Positions 1 through 8,877 of a stretch of 44,252 nt of DNA are shown here, in pieces. Numbering within the stretch: position 1 is the first letter of the stretch; each line of letters starts with the position of its first letter. Source of the stretch: a virus; IMG/VR virus record IMGVR_UViG_3300024289_000813, positions 1 through 44,252 of that record, one strand, 5' to 3'. The notes below the pieces were generated by a model. It did not search any database, had not been told where the DNA came from, and saw nothing but the letters and a program-made list of their open reading frames with translations. The position numbers and the translations under genes were made by a program.

Positions 1-2
1 TA

Positions 3-254
3 CATAATACATCATTAAAGGATGCACTAACAGATCCTATTAGATACAAGTTCTTCGATAGCCAAAGCATTTGTGTAAAACATTGTAGTAGTTTTAGCAG
101 AACTTGTTACAAAGAAAGTATTAGTAGTTTTAAATTAATGGCCGCAAGTAAGAAGGCTTACTTTGCTAACCCCGATCCAGTAGATCAACAGTACGAAGAG
201 ATAGAACGTGAGACTATACAACGAGCTCAGCAACAAGTTACAGATAGACCGTGA
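3..254 (+). CDS. C-terminal fragment of an unidentified protein (5' partial)
   Basis: An open frame enters from the left edge and stops at 252-254, giving the last 83 residues of a protein. It has a cysteine cluster (CVKHC, then SRTC) followed by a charged, Glu/Gln-rich tail. The cysteines would fit the C-terminal auxiliary cluster region of a radical SAM protein, which would match the downstream genes, but no core motif lies in the window, so this is only a guess. It overlaps the next gene by 47 nt, so the operon starts outside the window. Confidence 0.55.
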   Translation, partial: HNTSLKDALTDPIRYKFFDSQSICVKHCSSFSRTCYKESISSFKLMAASKKAYFANPDPVDQQYEEIERETIQRAQQQVTDRP

Positions 255-1233
255 CGAACCTATTTGCGAACGTGCTAAGTTAGATACTGGTACGCATTGC
301 AATTATCGTTGCGAGTTCTGTTATTACAAAACACAGTTAAATGAAGTAACTGAGTTTGAAGTCATACGACAACGTATTGACTATCTCGTTGCCTGTGGCA
401 TTAAAGAAGTTGACTTGAGTGGCGGTGAGTCTAGCATACACAAACAATGGTTTGACATTCTTGACTATTGTAAAAGCAAAGGCTTAAAGATTAGTTGTCT
501 AAGTAATGGCTACAAGTTTGCTGACAAGGAGTTCTTGCGTAAGAGTAAAGAACACGGCTTAGATGAAATACTGTTCAGTGTACACGGTTACGATAAAGAA
601 AGCCACAACATACTAGTTGGGCATCGCAAGGGCTTTGAAAACATTATCCAAGCAATACACAATGCACATGAGCAAGGTGTTCTTGTGCGTGTTAATTGTA
701 CAGTAACACATAAGAACTATAAGAACTTGCCAACTAAGTTTGTTCAATTAGTTAACGAACTAAAGCCGTTTGAAGTTAACTTCTTAACTCTTAACTACTG
801 GGACGATGCAGGCATACAGGAAACTATCGACTACGGAGAAGTAACTCCTTACGTACATCAAGCAATAGATTTACTAAAGGATAGTGTTCCTAAACTTAAC
901 GTTCGTTACACGCCGTATTGCTTTATGAAAGGATACGAGCAGTACGTATGCAACTACTACCAACACATATATGACATTTATGATTGGAACATTGCTGTGT
1001 ACAATGGTGACATAGACCCAGACGTGTACCGAGCAGACCCACACAAGGCAATGTATGATGCGGCCGCATTTAAACGTAACCGTACCTATTACAAAACAAA
1101 GGACTGCTTAAACTGCAAGCACTACTATATCTGCGATGGTGTAGAGAAACAAATCAAAGACATTAAACTACGACCCGAAGAAGGTCCTAAGATTGATCAA
1201 GTAAATTTTTACCGCAAAGGATACTACAAATGA
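208..1233 (+). CDS. Radical SAM protein with SPASM/twitch-like C-terminal cysteines
   Basis: 341 residues. The CX3CX2C motif that binds the SAM-cleaving 4Fe-4S cluster is C31, C35, C38 (CNYRCEFC), and the SAM-binding SGGE motif is at 71-74. A further cysteine group, C300, C303 and C309, resembles the auxiliary-cluster ligands of SPASM/twitch enzymes, which often act on peptides or sugars. The GTG start at 208 is inferred; it lies inside the end of the preceding frame and no later start keeps the N-terminus of the core. It overlaps the next gene by 4 nt (ATGA), so the genes are probably translationally coupled. The substrate is unknown. Confidence 0.85.
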   Translation: MRLYNELSNKLQIDRDEPICERAKLDTGTHCNYRCEFCYYKTQLNEVTEFEVIRQRIDYLVACGIKEVDLSGGESSIHKQWFDILDYCKSKGLKISCLSNGYKFADKEFLRKSKEHGLDEILFSVHGYDKESHNILVGHRKGFENIIQAIHNAHEQGVLVRVNCTVTHKNYKNLPTKFVQLVNELKPFEVNFLTLNYWDDAGIQETIDYGEVTPYVHQAIDLLKDSVPKLNVRYTPYCFMKGYEQYVCNYYQHIYDIYDWNIAVYNGDIDPDVYRADPHKAMYDAAAFKRNRTYYKTKDCLNCKHYYICDGVEKQIKDIKLRPEEGPKIDQVNFYRKGYYK

Positions 1234-1862
1234 ATATTATAGTCGTAGGCGGTGGAACCTTTGGTCGATTTGGTAATGACTTTGTAAGACAAGCAAAGGC
1301 AGATGGACATGTTGTCCGTGTGCTTTCTCACAGAACTAACGATGACACAGATGCTACGCTAACTTTCTTAACAGCAGAAGATGCAGTAACTAAGTTCAAT
1401 AGCATTACACAAGACTTAGATACAATTGATATCTTGTTGTACAACTCAACATATAAAGGCTATCCAGACGATCCTAGTACATTTACTAGCAAAGGTGTAA
1501 TAAAAGAAAAGTTATATGTACATGGATTTTATGTACAGGCAATCATACCACACGCACTATCTATCGAAGCATTAAAGAAAATGACAACACAGTCTAAAAT
1601 TGTGTTTATGACCACAGATGTAATCTACGATAGAGAACGCACACTTGGACTACACAAGTTGGGCTACTACGGTGGCAAGGCATATCAACATCAATTGATG
1701 TTAGCACTAGCAGAACACAACGACAAAGATGTAACTGTGAGTTCAGTAAGTCCCGTGTTTGACTATGAGGATAGAAAAAACTATCAAAGGCAGTTTAATA
1801 CAGTCTATGAACATATCTTTGGCACTACACAGAATGGAAAAATATATGACTGCTGGGAATAA
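1230..1862 (+). CDS. Short SDR-family NAD(P)-dependent oxidoreductase/epimerase-like protein
   Basis: 210 residues. The N-terminus has a Rossmann dinucleotide-binding loop (VVGGGTFG, residues 5-12) and the centre has a Y-x3-K pair (Y146, K150), the SDR catalytic signature. It is shorter than the extended NDP-sugar epimerases (about 300 residues) and lacks most of the substrate-binding C-terminal domain, so it is closer to classical SDR reductases. It starts with an ATGA overlap on the upstream radical SAM gene and overlaps the following one. The context of sugar enzymes downstream suggests a keto or hydroxyl group on a sugar as substrate; this is inference. Confidence 0.75.
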   Translation: MNIIVVGGGTFGRFGNDFVRQAKADGHVVRVLSHRTNDDTDATLTFLTAEDAVTKFNSITQDLDTIDILLYNSTYKGYPDDPSTFTSKGVIKEKLYVHGFYVQAIIPHALSIEALKKMTTQSKIVFMTTDVIYDRERTLGLHKLGYYGGKAYQHQLMLALAEHNDKDVTVSSVSPVFDYEDRKNYQRQFNTVYEHIFGTTQNGKIYDCWE

Positions 1863-2514
1863 CTTACACGACAACTATGAGTTCTTCCAAGGCGGCTTGG
1901 ATGGCGCAAACTCCTATACTCTTTATGTTACATATAAATGTAATTGGTTCTGTAACTACTGCTCAGAAGATACACACAATCGTCCAGATGTAACCATAGA
2001 AGACTTACAGCGTAAGGTACAGGCCATTCCTCCTAACAGCGATGTAGCCATTACAGGAGGAGAACCGGGTACACTTAATAAAGAAGTAATGCTATGGTTG
2101 CTAACAGAATTAAAAAGCAAAGGTTGTTTCATTAATGTAAACACTAACGGAACATTCTTTAAGAAACATAAAAACGTTTGCCATATCCCAGATAGTTTTC
2201 TATATCACTGTAGCGAACACTTAGATGATGAAGAGATATGGATTCCAGAACATGTTGATCGTTCTAAGATAGACTTTCAACTTGTGATAACAGATGATAC
2301 TGCGGACAGATTAGAATACTATATCAACAAGTATCCAGACATAAAGTTTTTGATATTTGGTGCAGACAATGTAATTGGAAAAGGATTAAGTAGAGCAAAT
2401 GGATTTAAGGTTTATCAAAAGTTTAAAGATAAGATTGATCCAAACAGTTACATACATTTGATTACAACCTGTAGAGAAGTAAATGATATACGGAAACTAA
2501 AAGCATTGAGATGA
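1846..2514 (+). CDS. Small radical SAM protein, DTHNRP family copy 1
   Basis: 222 residues from this start. CX3CX2C is C32, C36, C39 (CNWFCNYC), followed by the family signature DTHNRP and a TGGEPG SAM-binding motif. It is near the lower size limit of the radical SAM fold and has no C-terminal auxiliary-cluster cysteines. The frame is open back to 1759; ATG 1846 is chosen because GGAA lies six bases upstream, while ATG 1834 gives four more residues. It is the first of three tandem paralogues (with the genes at 2511 and 3089). It resembles QueE in size and in GGEP, but no other queuosine-pathway gene is nearby. Confidence 0.82.
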   Translation: MTAGNNLHDNYEFFQGGLDGANSYTLYVTYKCNWFCNYCSEDTHNRPDVTIEDLQRKVQAIPPNSDVAITGGEPGTLNKEVMLWLLTELKSKGCFINVNTNGTFFKKHKNVCHIPDSFLYHCSEHLDDEEIWIPEHVDRSKIDFQLVITDDTADRLEYYINKYPDIKFLIFGADNVIGKGLSRANGFKVYQKFKDKIDPNSYIHLITTCREVNDIRKLKALR

Positions 2515-3089
2515 AAGAGATAGAACTTCCTTTAACTTATAAGTGTAATTGGCACTGTGACTATTGTGTAGCAGACACACACAATCGTCCAGAGTTACCT
2601 TACGAGGAAGTTCTGCGTAGAGTAGAGGCTATTGAGCCAGGTACAGAAGTTACCTTTGGTGGAGGTGAGCCAGGACTACTAAAGCGTGATCAACTAGAAC
2701 ATATTATTAAAATACTCAAAGACAAAGGTTGTGTGATTGATTTACTAACTAATGGACTGTTCTTTAAACGTCATATGCCTTTGGTACATGAGTTTGGTAA
2801 GATACACTATCACTGTGTTGAGTACTTACCAGACGACATAGAGTTTCCAGACTTACAATTAAATCATGTATCCTATGGATTGGTAGTTACAAACACAAAC
2901 TTCCTAGACGGAAGCATACATGAAATGATTAGACGTTACCCGCACATTAAGTTTTTATTGTTGCCCGATGTGCGTAGTCAAAAGAAGATTAACTTAAACT
3001 TAATGATGGACTTCTTTAATGAACACGGCGATAAGGTACATCCAGGATCATTGCAGGAATTCATCACAGTTGTGGCAAGGTGGCACTAA
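2511..3089 (+). CDS. Small radical SAM protein, DTHNRP family copy 2
   Basis: 192 residues. CX3CX2C is C12, C16, C19 (CNWHCDYC), then DTHNRP, then GGGEPG at about 50-55. The motif starts almost at the N-terminus, so the protein is little more than a reduced radical SAM core. It starts by ATGA overlap on copy 1 and ends by TAATG overlap with copy 3. The three copies are clearly related in protein (same CNW motif, DTHNRP, and a later YHC segment near LPDD or the equivalent) but have diverged well beyond recent duplication. Substrate unknown. Confidence 0.82.
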   Translation: MKEIELPLTYKCNWHCDYCVADTHNRPELPYEEVLRRVEAIEPGTEVTFGGGEPGLLKRDQLEHIIKILKDKGCVIDLLTNGLFFKRHMPLVHEFGKIHYHCVEYLPDDIEFPDLQLNHVSYGLVVTNTNFLDGSIHEMIRRYPHIKFLLLPDVRSQKKINLNLMMDFFNEHGDKVHPGSLQEFITVVARWH

Positions 3090-3703
3090 TGGCAATTCAC
3101 GCACAAGAACGAGAAATTGAATTAGTCGTTACATGGGTATGTAACTGGCACTGCGACTATTGCTGTGTTGATACACACAATCGTCCTAAACTTACTATGG
3201 ATGAAGTAAAGGCCAAGTTAGACAAAGTTATTCCAGGATACAACGTAACACTCAGTGGCGGCGAAGTTGGCAGTATGAAACGTGCAGACATTGAATATAT
3301 CCTAGACGAACTAGAAAAGAAAGGTTGCCGCCCTAGCATTAATACTAATGGATTGTTTATCAAACGCTATCGTGATCTATTGCCTCGCTTTGATACTATC
3401 CTGTATCACTGTAGCGAAAACTTAGACTTAGACGAAGAGATCATTATAGATCCAGAATTAAATTTACAGTATCTATTAATAGTTACTGACACTAACTTTG
3501 ACAAGTTAGAAGCATTTATTAACAAGTATTCAGACATAGAGTTTCATTTAGTTGCGGCTACTATGCCCGAAGGTATCAATGGTGTAACATTATCAAACAA
3601 ACTCAAACACGCTATGCTGACTAGATTCCACAAGCGTATGACAGCAGAATCTAAAGTGCGAGTATTTAAGGAGAAGGACTTTGACTCAATCATCTATCTA
3701 TAA
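3089..3703 (+). CDS. Small radical SAM protein, DTHNRP family copy 3
   Basis: 204 residues from ATG 3089, which overlaps the previous stop as TAATG and has AAGG eight bases upstream; a GTG at 3080 is possible but less likely. CX3CX2C is C18, C22, C25 (CNWHCDYC), with an extra cysteine at 26, then DTHNRP and SGGE at 56-59. Unlike copies 1 and 2 the residue after GGE is Val rather than Pro (GGEVG). The final member of the trio; the next gene belongs to a different radical SAM family. Confidence 0.82.
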   Translation: MAIHAQEREIELVVTWVCNWHCDYCCVDTHNRPKLTMDEVKAKLDKVIPGYNVTLSGGEVGSMKRADIEYILDELEKKGCRPSINTNGLFIKRYRDLLPRFDTILYHCSENLDLDEEIIIDPELNLQYLLIVTDTNFDKLEAFINKYSDIEFHLVAATMPEGINGVTLSNKLKHAMLTRFHKRMTAESKVRVFKEKDFDSIIYL

Positions 3704-4589
3704 AGTCCAACCTAACGCAGACATTGAACGTATTGAGTTAGAGTTAACTTCTGCTTGTAATCTCAAATGTCCGTTGTGTGTTCGAGCAATAACCAACGTG
3801 CCTGATGAAAACAATTATAGAAGTCTAGAAGAAATAATTGCACAGTTAGACAGTTATCCAAACTTAAAGTTTATTACTATTGCTGGCCCAATCTCAGAGC
3901 CAACAACTTATCCTAAACTATTGGAGTTGATTGCTTATATTAACAAACGTGATATTGAGATATCTCTGTACATCAACGGAGATACTAGAAATGATCTGTA
4001 TTATAAAAAACTAGGCACATTGTTTAGAAACAAGACAGGACATGTATACTTTACCATCTGCGGTAGCACACAAGAGTTACACGGAACATACAGAGTTAAT
4101 TCAAAGTTAGATAGAGTGTTATCTAGATTAGAAATAGTAGATAAGTTCAGCGGTGGGAAGGGTGTATTAACTTGGATTGTGTTTAACTATAACGAGCAGG
4201 ACTTTATAGAAAACTATCCAAAGTTCAGTGAACGATACAATACAGAATATTTCCATACTTTGCCAATTACAGAGCATCACCAGTTAAAGAGTAAAATACA
4301 CTTACCAGATCGTTTAAAGGCATTGTACGAACGAGAAATAGATAGAAAGGATTTTAACAATATAGTATGCCCAGCCAACGCTAGTAACTATATACAAATA
4401 AGACATGACGGCAAGATAGATCCTTGTTCGTTATATAGGCAGTTTGGGGAAGAACATTGTTGGGAATGTAGTAAGAAGAATCTTACAACACTAAGAACAA
4501 ATAAGATATTCCAATGTGCAGAACCAGAAACAGAAACATCATCAAGGAGTGTGTTGTTATATTATGAACGTCACTATGAAAAAGAGTGA
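3681..4589 (+). CDS. Radical SAM protein, SEPT family copy 1
   Basis: 302 residues. CX3CX2C is C26, C30, C33 (CNLKCPLC). Where most radical SAM proteins carry GGE, this family has AGPISEPT; the acidic residue of SEPT may play the same part in binding the SAM amino group. A CICGSTQELH-type block follows at mid-protein, and a CWEC pair near residue 260 suggests a C-terminal auxiliary cluster. The start is TTG 3681, supported by AAGGAG seven bases upstream; it overlaps the previous gene by 23 nt. First of three tandem paralogues. Confidence 0.82.
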   Translation: MTQSSIYKVQPNADIERIELELTSACNLKCPLCVRAITNVPDENNYRSLEEIIAQLDSYPNLKFITIAGPISEPTTYPKLLELIAYINKRDIEISLYINGDTRNDLYYKKLGTLFRNKTGHVYFTICGSTQELHGTYRVNSKLDRVLSRLEIVDKFSGGKGVLTWIVFNYNEQDFIENYPKFSERYNTEYFHTLPITEHHQLKSKIHLPDRLKALYEREIDRKDFNNIVCPANASNYIQIRHDGKIDPCSLYRQFGEEHCWECSKKNLTTLRTNKIFQCAEPETETSSRSVLLYYERHYEKE

Positions 4590-5490
4590 AGTAGAAGAGA
4601 TGGAGATGGACTTGACAGGAGTCTGTAATCTCTCATGCCCACTGTGTACTCGTAACTATCAACATGCGAATCACTTGGTTGAAAAGAATGTACGAGACAT
4701 AGACACTATTATTAAACAGTTAGATCAGTACACAGGACTTAAACGTTTCTTTGTTGCAGGTGTAGTCAGTGAGCCGACTATGTACAAAGACTTCATTAAG
4801 TTTATTGAATACCTAAACAGTCGTGATATCTATTACGAAATCTTTACCAACGGCAATACTAGAGATACAGCATGGTGGGAACAGTTGGGTAGCATTGTAC
4901 CTGAGAAATGTATGTGTGCATTTACTGTCTGCGGAAGCACACAGGAAATACATGCCAAGTATCGTGTGGGCAGTGACCTACAACAGATCCTAGACAATGC
5001 CGCGGCGTTCCGTAAGAACAGACGTAAGAATGATTGGATACAACATATCCGTTTTGAGTACAATGCAGAGGATAGAGAAAGCCCAGAGATGAAAGCAATC
5101 TTTGATCAATTCAGTAATGTAATGAAAGTTGAAACAGAAGGTGTGCGTAGAGTAAACGTCTACAACAAAGAAGTAGAACTAGGCATTCGTCCTGTTAAGA
5201 CCCGGGAGCAAACTATTAAGTTGTTGTTTAAGAATCGTCCTGAGCCCAACGACGGTAAACAATACAACATACAATGTCGTAGTCTACAACAAAAGAAAAT
5301 ATACATTAACCAATGGGGACAGGTCAGTGCCTGTTATACTCATGCTGAGAATGAGCAAGACTACTTTCCAGCAGACAAAGAAGACATGGACTACAGTGAT
5401 ATCCTATCCTTTAAGTTTCCAGATTGTTTCCTATGTGAGAAGCGTACACGTACCTTTATTGATAAAATGGGATTGGACTTTGTATGTTAA
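4564..5490 (+). CDS. Radical SAM protein, SEPT family copy 2
   Basis: 308 residues from ATG 4564, which follows AAGGAG at 4544-4549 and overlaps the end of copy 1; the frame is open back to 4516, but that start would have no ribosome site. CX3CX2C is C21, C25, C28 (CNLSCPLC). The family block AGVVSEPTMY replaces GGE, VCGSTQEIH follows, and the C-terminal region ends in CFLCEK, again suggesting extra Fe-S ligands. The C-terminal half (NQWGQVSACY) resembles SPASM-type domains, which often read as G.v..C. Function unknown. Confidence 0.82.
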   Translation: MNVTMKKSEVEEMEMDLTGVCNLSCPLCTRNYQHANHLVEKNVRDIDTIIKQLDQYTGLKRFFVAGVVSEPTMYKDFIKFIEYLNSRDIYYEIFTNGNTRDTAWWEQLGSIVPEKCMCAFTVCGSTQEIHAKYRVGSDLQQILDNAAAFRKNRRKNDWIQHIRFEYNAEDRESPEMKAIFDQFSNVMKVETEGVRRVNVYNKEVELGIRPVKTREQTIKLLFKNRPEPNDGKQYNIQCRSLQQKKIYINQWGQVSACYTHAENEQDYFPADKEDMDYSDILSFKFPDCFLCEKRTRTFIDKMGLDFVC

Positions 5491-6395
5491 AGATGCCTAA
5501 GGTTATTGACCTAGAGTTAGAACTTACAACATACTGTAATGCTCAGTGTGGACTATGCTATAGAAACTATACAGCATTCAAAGAACACTACCCAGAGAAT
5601 AAAGTTCGTCCACTACAGGAAGTCATAGATCAATTAGAAACGTTTCCAGACTTAGAATGGATACGTCTTGTTGGTACTATATCGGAACCAACTATCTACA
5701 AAGACTTCTTTCCTTTAGTCAAATACATGAAGGCCCGTGGACTAAAGATTGAAATCTGTACTAACGGAGCAACACACAAGCCCGACTGGTGGAAAGAGTT
5801 ATCTACTCTAATGAACGCAGATGACAAAGTTTATTTCAGCATTTGTGGTAGCACACAAGAACTACACGAAATATATCGTACAGGAACTAGTCTAGCAAAA
5901 ATACTAGAGAATGCTCGTGCGTTCCGTAGTGATAATAAGAATGACTATGCTCAGTGTATTCGTTTTTATTATAACAGCGATGACTTTGATGGGCTAGAGT
6001 TCAAACAAATGGTCAGCGAGTTTAGTCATGTCTATTGGACAGAAACATTCCTGCAGAAAGAAGAATCCAATTACGTAGACAAAACGAACCTACTTAAATT
6101 AAGACCCAATCCTAAAAAAATAGATGACTATCAGCAGATGGATAAGTTTGCCCGTGCCAAATATGCTAGTCCAGTTAAAGGCAAAGCCTACTGCATGAGT
6201 TGGGAAAACAAAAGCCAGCAAGTGGACATTGACGGCAAAGTATATCCCTGCTATTTGTTTTTGGAAGCCAGCAAAGGCAAAGAATGGGACGGCGACTACG
6301 AGAAAATTTTGAACATGCAGTACGAAGTCTGTAAATACTGCGACCGTGCAGTTATAGAACTCTGCGATAAAAAAGACTTACGTTACATTATATGA
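5484..6395 (+). CDS. Radical SAM protein, SEPT family copy 3
   Basis: 303 residues. CX3CX2C is C18, C22, C25 (CNAQCGLC). LVGTISEPTIY stands in place of GGE, followed by SICGSTQELHE and a C-terminal SPASM-like part: a D-G-K-x-Y-P-C-Y stretch and a final CKYCDR pair. ATG 5484 overlaps the previous stop; ATG 5493 is an alternative and would align better with copy 2. It overlaps the next gene by 4 nt. Having three divergent copies kept side by side suggests they act on related substrates or as a complex. Confidence 0.82.
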   Translation: MLKMPKVIDLELELTTYCNAQCGLCYRNYTAFKEHYPENKVRPLQEVIDQLETFPDLEWIRLVGTISEPTIYKDFFPLVKYMKARGLKIEICTNGATHKPDWWKELSTLMNADDKVYFSICGSTQELHEIYRTGTSLAKILENARAFRSDNKNDYAQCIRFYYNSDDFDGLEFKQMVSEFSHVYWTETFLQKEESNYVDKTNLLKLRPNPKKIDDYQQMDKFARAKYASPVKGKAYCMSWENKSQQVDIDGKVYPCYLFLEASKGKEWDGDYEKILNMQYEVCKYCDRAVIELCDKKDLRYII

Positions 6396-7918
6396 ATCAT
6401 TGTTTACTTTTGGCTGTGAATGTTGTGCTAATTGATAGAGTTGGCGGCATACACAGAATGGCTAATCACCTTCGTTCCTTGAATTGGGACTGCGAAGTTG
6501 TGGACTTTATAATGTATTGGACTCCGGAAGAACTGTTAGAACTTGTAAAATCTAGAGTTACATCAAATACAAAGTTTATAGGATTTTCTTATCTTTGGAA
6601 CAGAGCGCAGTCTATACATAAATTTCGTCTAGCCTTTGAATGGATAAAAAAGAACTATCCAGACATAGTTTTTATATCAGGCGGGCAATCGCAACTTATT
6701 GATTATTCATATTCGGACTATCACATTTATGGCTATGGCGAGTATGCTATAGAAGAGTTACTTAACTATAAATTTTCAAATGGCCAAAGTCCAAAGTTTG
6801 AAAATATTTCTAGCAGAACTAAGATTATAAATGCCAATAGAGACTATCCTGCATATCCTATGAAACATGCTATGATCAAATATGAGGATAGAGACTTTTT
6901 AATGCCTAACGAATGGGGCAGAATAGAATTCAGCCGAGGTTGTAAGTTTGCCTGTAAGTTCTGTAATTTTCCTGTGATCGGTGCCAAAGAAGATTATACT
7001 AGAGATATTAAAAACGTAAGAGAACAATTCATGGACGCCTATGATCGTTTTGGTATAGAGAACTATCATATTAGCGACGAAACATTCAATGACAGACCCT
7101 ATAAGATTTCTAGAATAGCAGACTTAGTTGAAACGTTACCGTGGAAGCCATACTTTGCTGGATTCATCCGTGCTGATTTATTAATAAATCGTAAGCACGA
7201 TAGAGAAGATTTATTAAGAATGGGGTTCCTTGGACATTTCTATGGCATAGAAACATTTAACCCTAAATCAGCAAGTTACATAGGAAAAAATGGTAACACT
7301 ACACGAATGAAAGAAGGACTAGTAGAAGTTAAAGAATACTTTCAAAAGCACGTAGGTAACAAGTACAGGGCAACTATCAGTTTGATAGCAGGCCTGCCAC
7401 ACGAAACATTAGACAGTTTAGAAACTACTTACCAATGGGTTAAGAATCATTGGAGAGATCAGTTAGCAGTGGCTTGTCCTTTAGAAATAATGGACTGGGG
7501 AGACTCTAGAGAAAATAGAATTTCCGATGATTTTCAAAAATACGGATATGAACAGATTGAAATAGATCTTAATCCTAATCCTAATTTTATATTTGAAAAA
7601 GATAAAACAGTAGACAGAACAAAAGTAATGTTACCTGGAACAGGTAAAAATCCTCCCATAGCCTGGAAGAATCCTAACATGGATATTATGCAAGCATGGG
7701 ATTGGTGTAACAAATTAGATAAAATTTGGTTAGTGGGAGAAAAGAATCTTGCTAGGACTGAAGGATACTTATTGTCAAGAATATTGTGTCACGAAAACGG
7801 CGATGTGCTTACTCTTGAAGAAAAATTAAAATTAGTCGAAGAGACTGCTATTAAACACACAGAAAATTTTAAAGTGTTTGTCAACAACTATAAAACGAAG
7901 AAACTAAATTGGAAATAA
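6392..7918 (+). CDS. B12-binding-domain-like radical SAM protein
   Basis: 508 residues. Residues 1-125 resemble the Rossmann-like cobalamin-binding domain that precedes the radical SAM core in methyltransferases and thioether enzymes (ISGGQSQ near 95, then YGYGEYAIEELL), and the core has C184, C188, C191 (CKFACKFC). The DxHxxG motif, whose His ligates cobalt, is not seen in the first domain, so the protein may bind no cobalamin or bind it base-on or base-off without a His ligand. GLPHET after the core is usual for this class. ATGA overlap with the upstream gene. It is richer in A/T than its neighbours upstream by eye. Confidence 0.83.
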   Translation: MNHCLLLAVNVVLIDRVGGIHRMANHLRSLNWDCEVVDFIMYWTPEELLELVKSRVTSNTKFIGFSYLWNRAQSIHKFRLAFEWIKKNYPDIVFISGGQSQLIDYSYSDYHIYGYGEYAIEELLNYKFSNGQSPKFENISSRTKIINANRDYPAYPMKHAMIKYEDRDFLMPNEWGRIEFSRGCKFACKFCNFPVIGAKEDYTRDIKNVREQFMDAYDRFGIENYHISDETFNDRPYKISRIADLVETLPWKPYFAGFIRADLLINRKHDREDLLRMGFLGHFYGIETFNPKSASYIGKNGNTTRMKEGLVEVKEYFQKHVGNKYRATISLIAGLPHETLDSLETTYQWVKNHWRDQLAVACPLEIMDWGDSRENRISDDFQKYGYEQIEIDLNPNPNFIFEKDKTVDRTKVMLPGTGKNPPIAWKNPNMDIMQAWDWCNKLDKIWLVGEKNLARTEGYLLSRILCHENGDVLTLEEKLKLVEETAIKHTENFKVFVNNYKTKKLNWK

Positions 7919-8877
7919 AAAACAAACTAAACATAGACGATTTGCAAAATTTTTTAGACAGCACAGTTTTAATAACTGGCGCTGGCGGAACTATTGGCAG
8001 TGAATTGGTAAATCAGATACAGGCAAAAACTATTATAGCAGTTGATATCAGCGAATACGCTATCTATAAACTACAGCGCGGCATTGGTGCTAAGAACGTG
8101 CATTGTATAGTCGGAGATGTCAGCGACAAGAAGTTAGTCGACATGATCTTTGACAAATATCAAATAGATTATATTTTTAATGCCGCTGCCTATAAACATG
8201 TAGATACACTAGAAGATGAAAATAACTTTTATTCTGTAGTTAAGAACAATATTCTATCTGTTATTAATTTATGTAATCATTCGGACGAAGTGAAATGTAT
8301 GATACACATATCCAGCGACAAGGCAGTAAACCCTACTAACAATATGGGCTACACTAAACTTTGGTGCGAACGTATTGTACAGCAATATGCTAGAACATCT
8401 GACACAGAAATGAAAATTGTTAGATTTGGAAATGTTTTTAGATCATCGGGATCCTTTGTAGAAACATTAGAGTGGCAGATAGCAAACAATTTGCCAATAA
8501 CTATTACAGATCCTGAAATGAAGCGTTACTTTATTTCAGTACAGGATGCAGTATCGTTAATCATTAATATTGTTCATTTAGAATTTGCCAAAGCAACATA
8601 CATCTTAGATATGGGCGACGAGCAGTCTATAATGGACCTAGTACCTAAAGATTACCCGCAGGTCATAATTGGATGTAGACCTGGAGAGAAACTACGAGAA
8701 GAATTATTCTACGACTACGAACAACTGCAAGATACTAGCAACACTTTGATTAAGAAAATTGAATGGAAACCAGTGCCTATGATAACTAACATAGTCACTT
8801 TGCTAGACGAGTTAAAAAAGGATACAGTATGTCTAAAGACATTAAACGAGATTATCACAACAACAACGATTTTGTAG
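7909..8877 (+). CDS. PseB/FlaA1/CapD-like NDP-sugar 4,6-dehydratase
   Basis: 322 residues, an extended SDR. TGAGGTIG at 23-30 binds NAD(P); NAAAYKHVD near 91-99 and SSDKAVNPTN near 135-144 are hallmarks of the UDP-GlcNAc inverting 4,6-dehydratase and CapD family. The pair at the active site is M146 and K150 (NMGYTK), so the usual catalytic Tyr is Met, as in the WbpM-type subgroup. The family makes 4-keto-6-deoxy sugars, the first step to many amino-deoxy sugars. The start appears to be TTG 7909; no ATG exists upstream of the core. It overlaps the genes on both sides. Confidence 0.85.
   Translation: MEIKNKLNIDDLQNFLDSTVLITGAGGTIGSELVNQIQAKTIIAVDISEYAIYKLQRGIGAKNVHCIVGDVSDKKLVDMIFDKYQIDYIFNAAAYKHVDTLEDENNFYSVVKNNILSVINLCNHSDEVKCMIHISSDKAVNPTNNMGYTKLWCERIVQQYARTSDTEMKIVRFGNVFRSSGSFVETLEWQIANNLPITITDPEMKRYFISVQDAVSLIINIVHLEFAKATYILDMGDEQSIMDLVPKDYPQVIIGCRPGEKLREELFYDYEQLQDTSNTLIKKIEWKPVPMITNIVTLLDELKKDTVCLKTLNEIITTTTIL

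Noticed and set aside
1846-3703. QueE-type 7-deazaguanine radical SAM enzymes
   Set aside because: The size and GGEP motif are similar, but no QueC, QueD, FolE or DpdA-like gene is in the window and the DTHNRP signature is not that of QueE.
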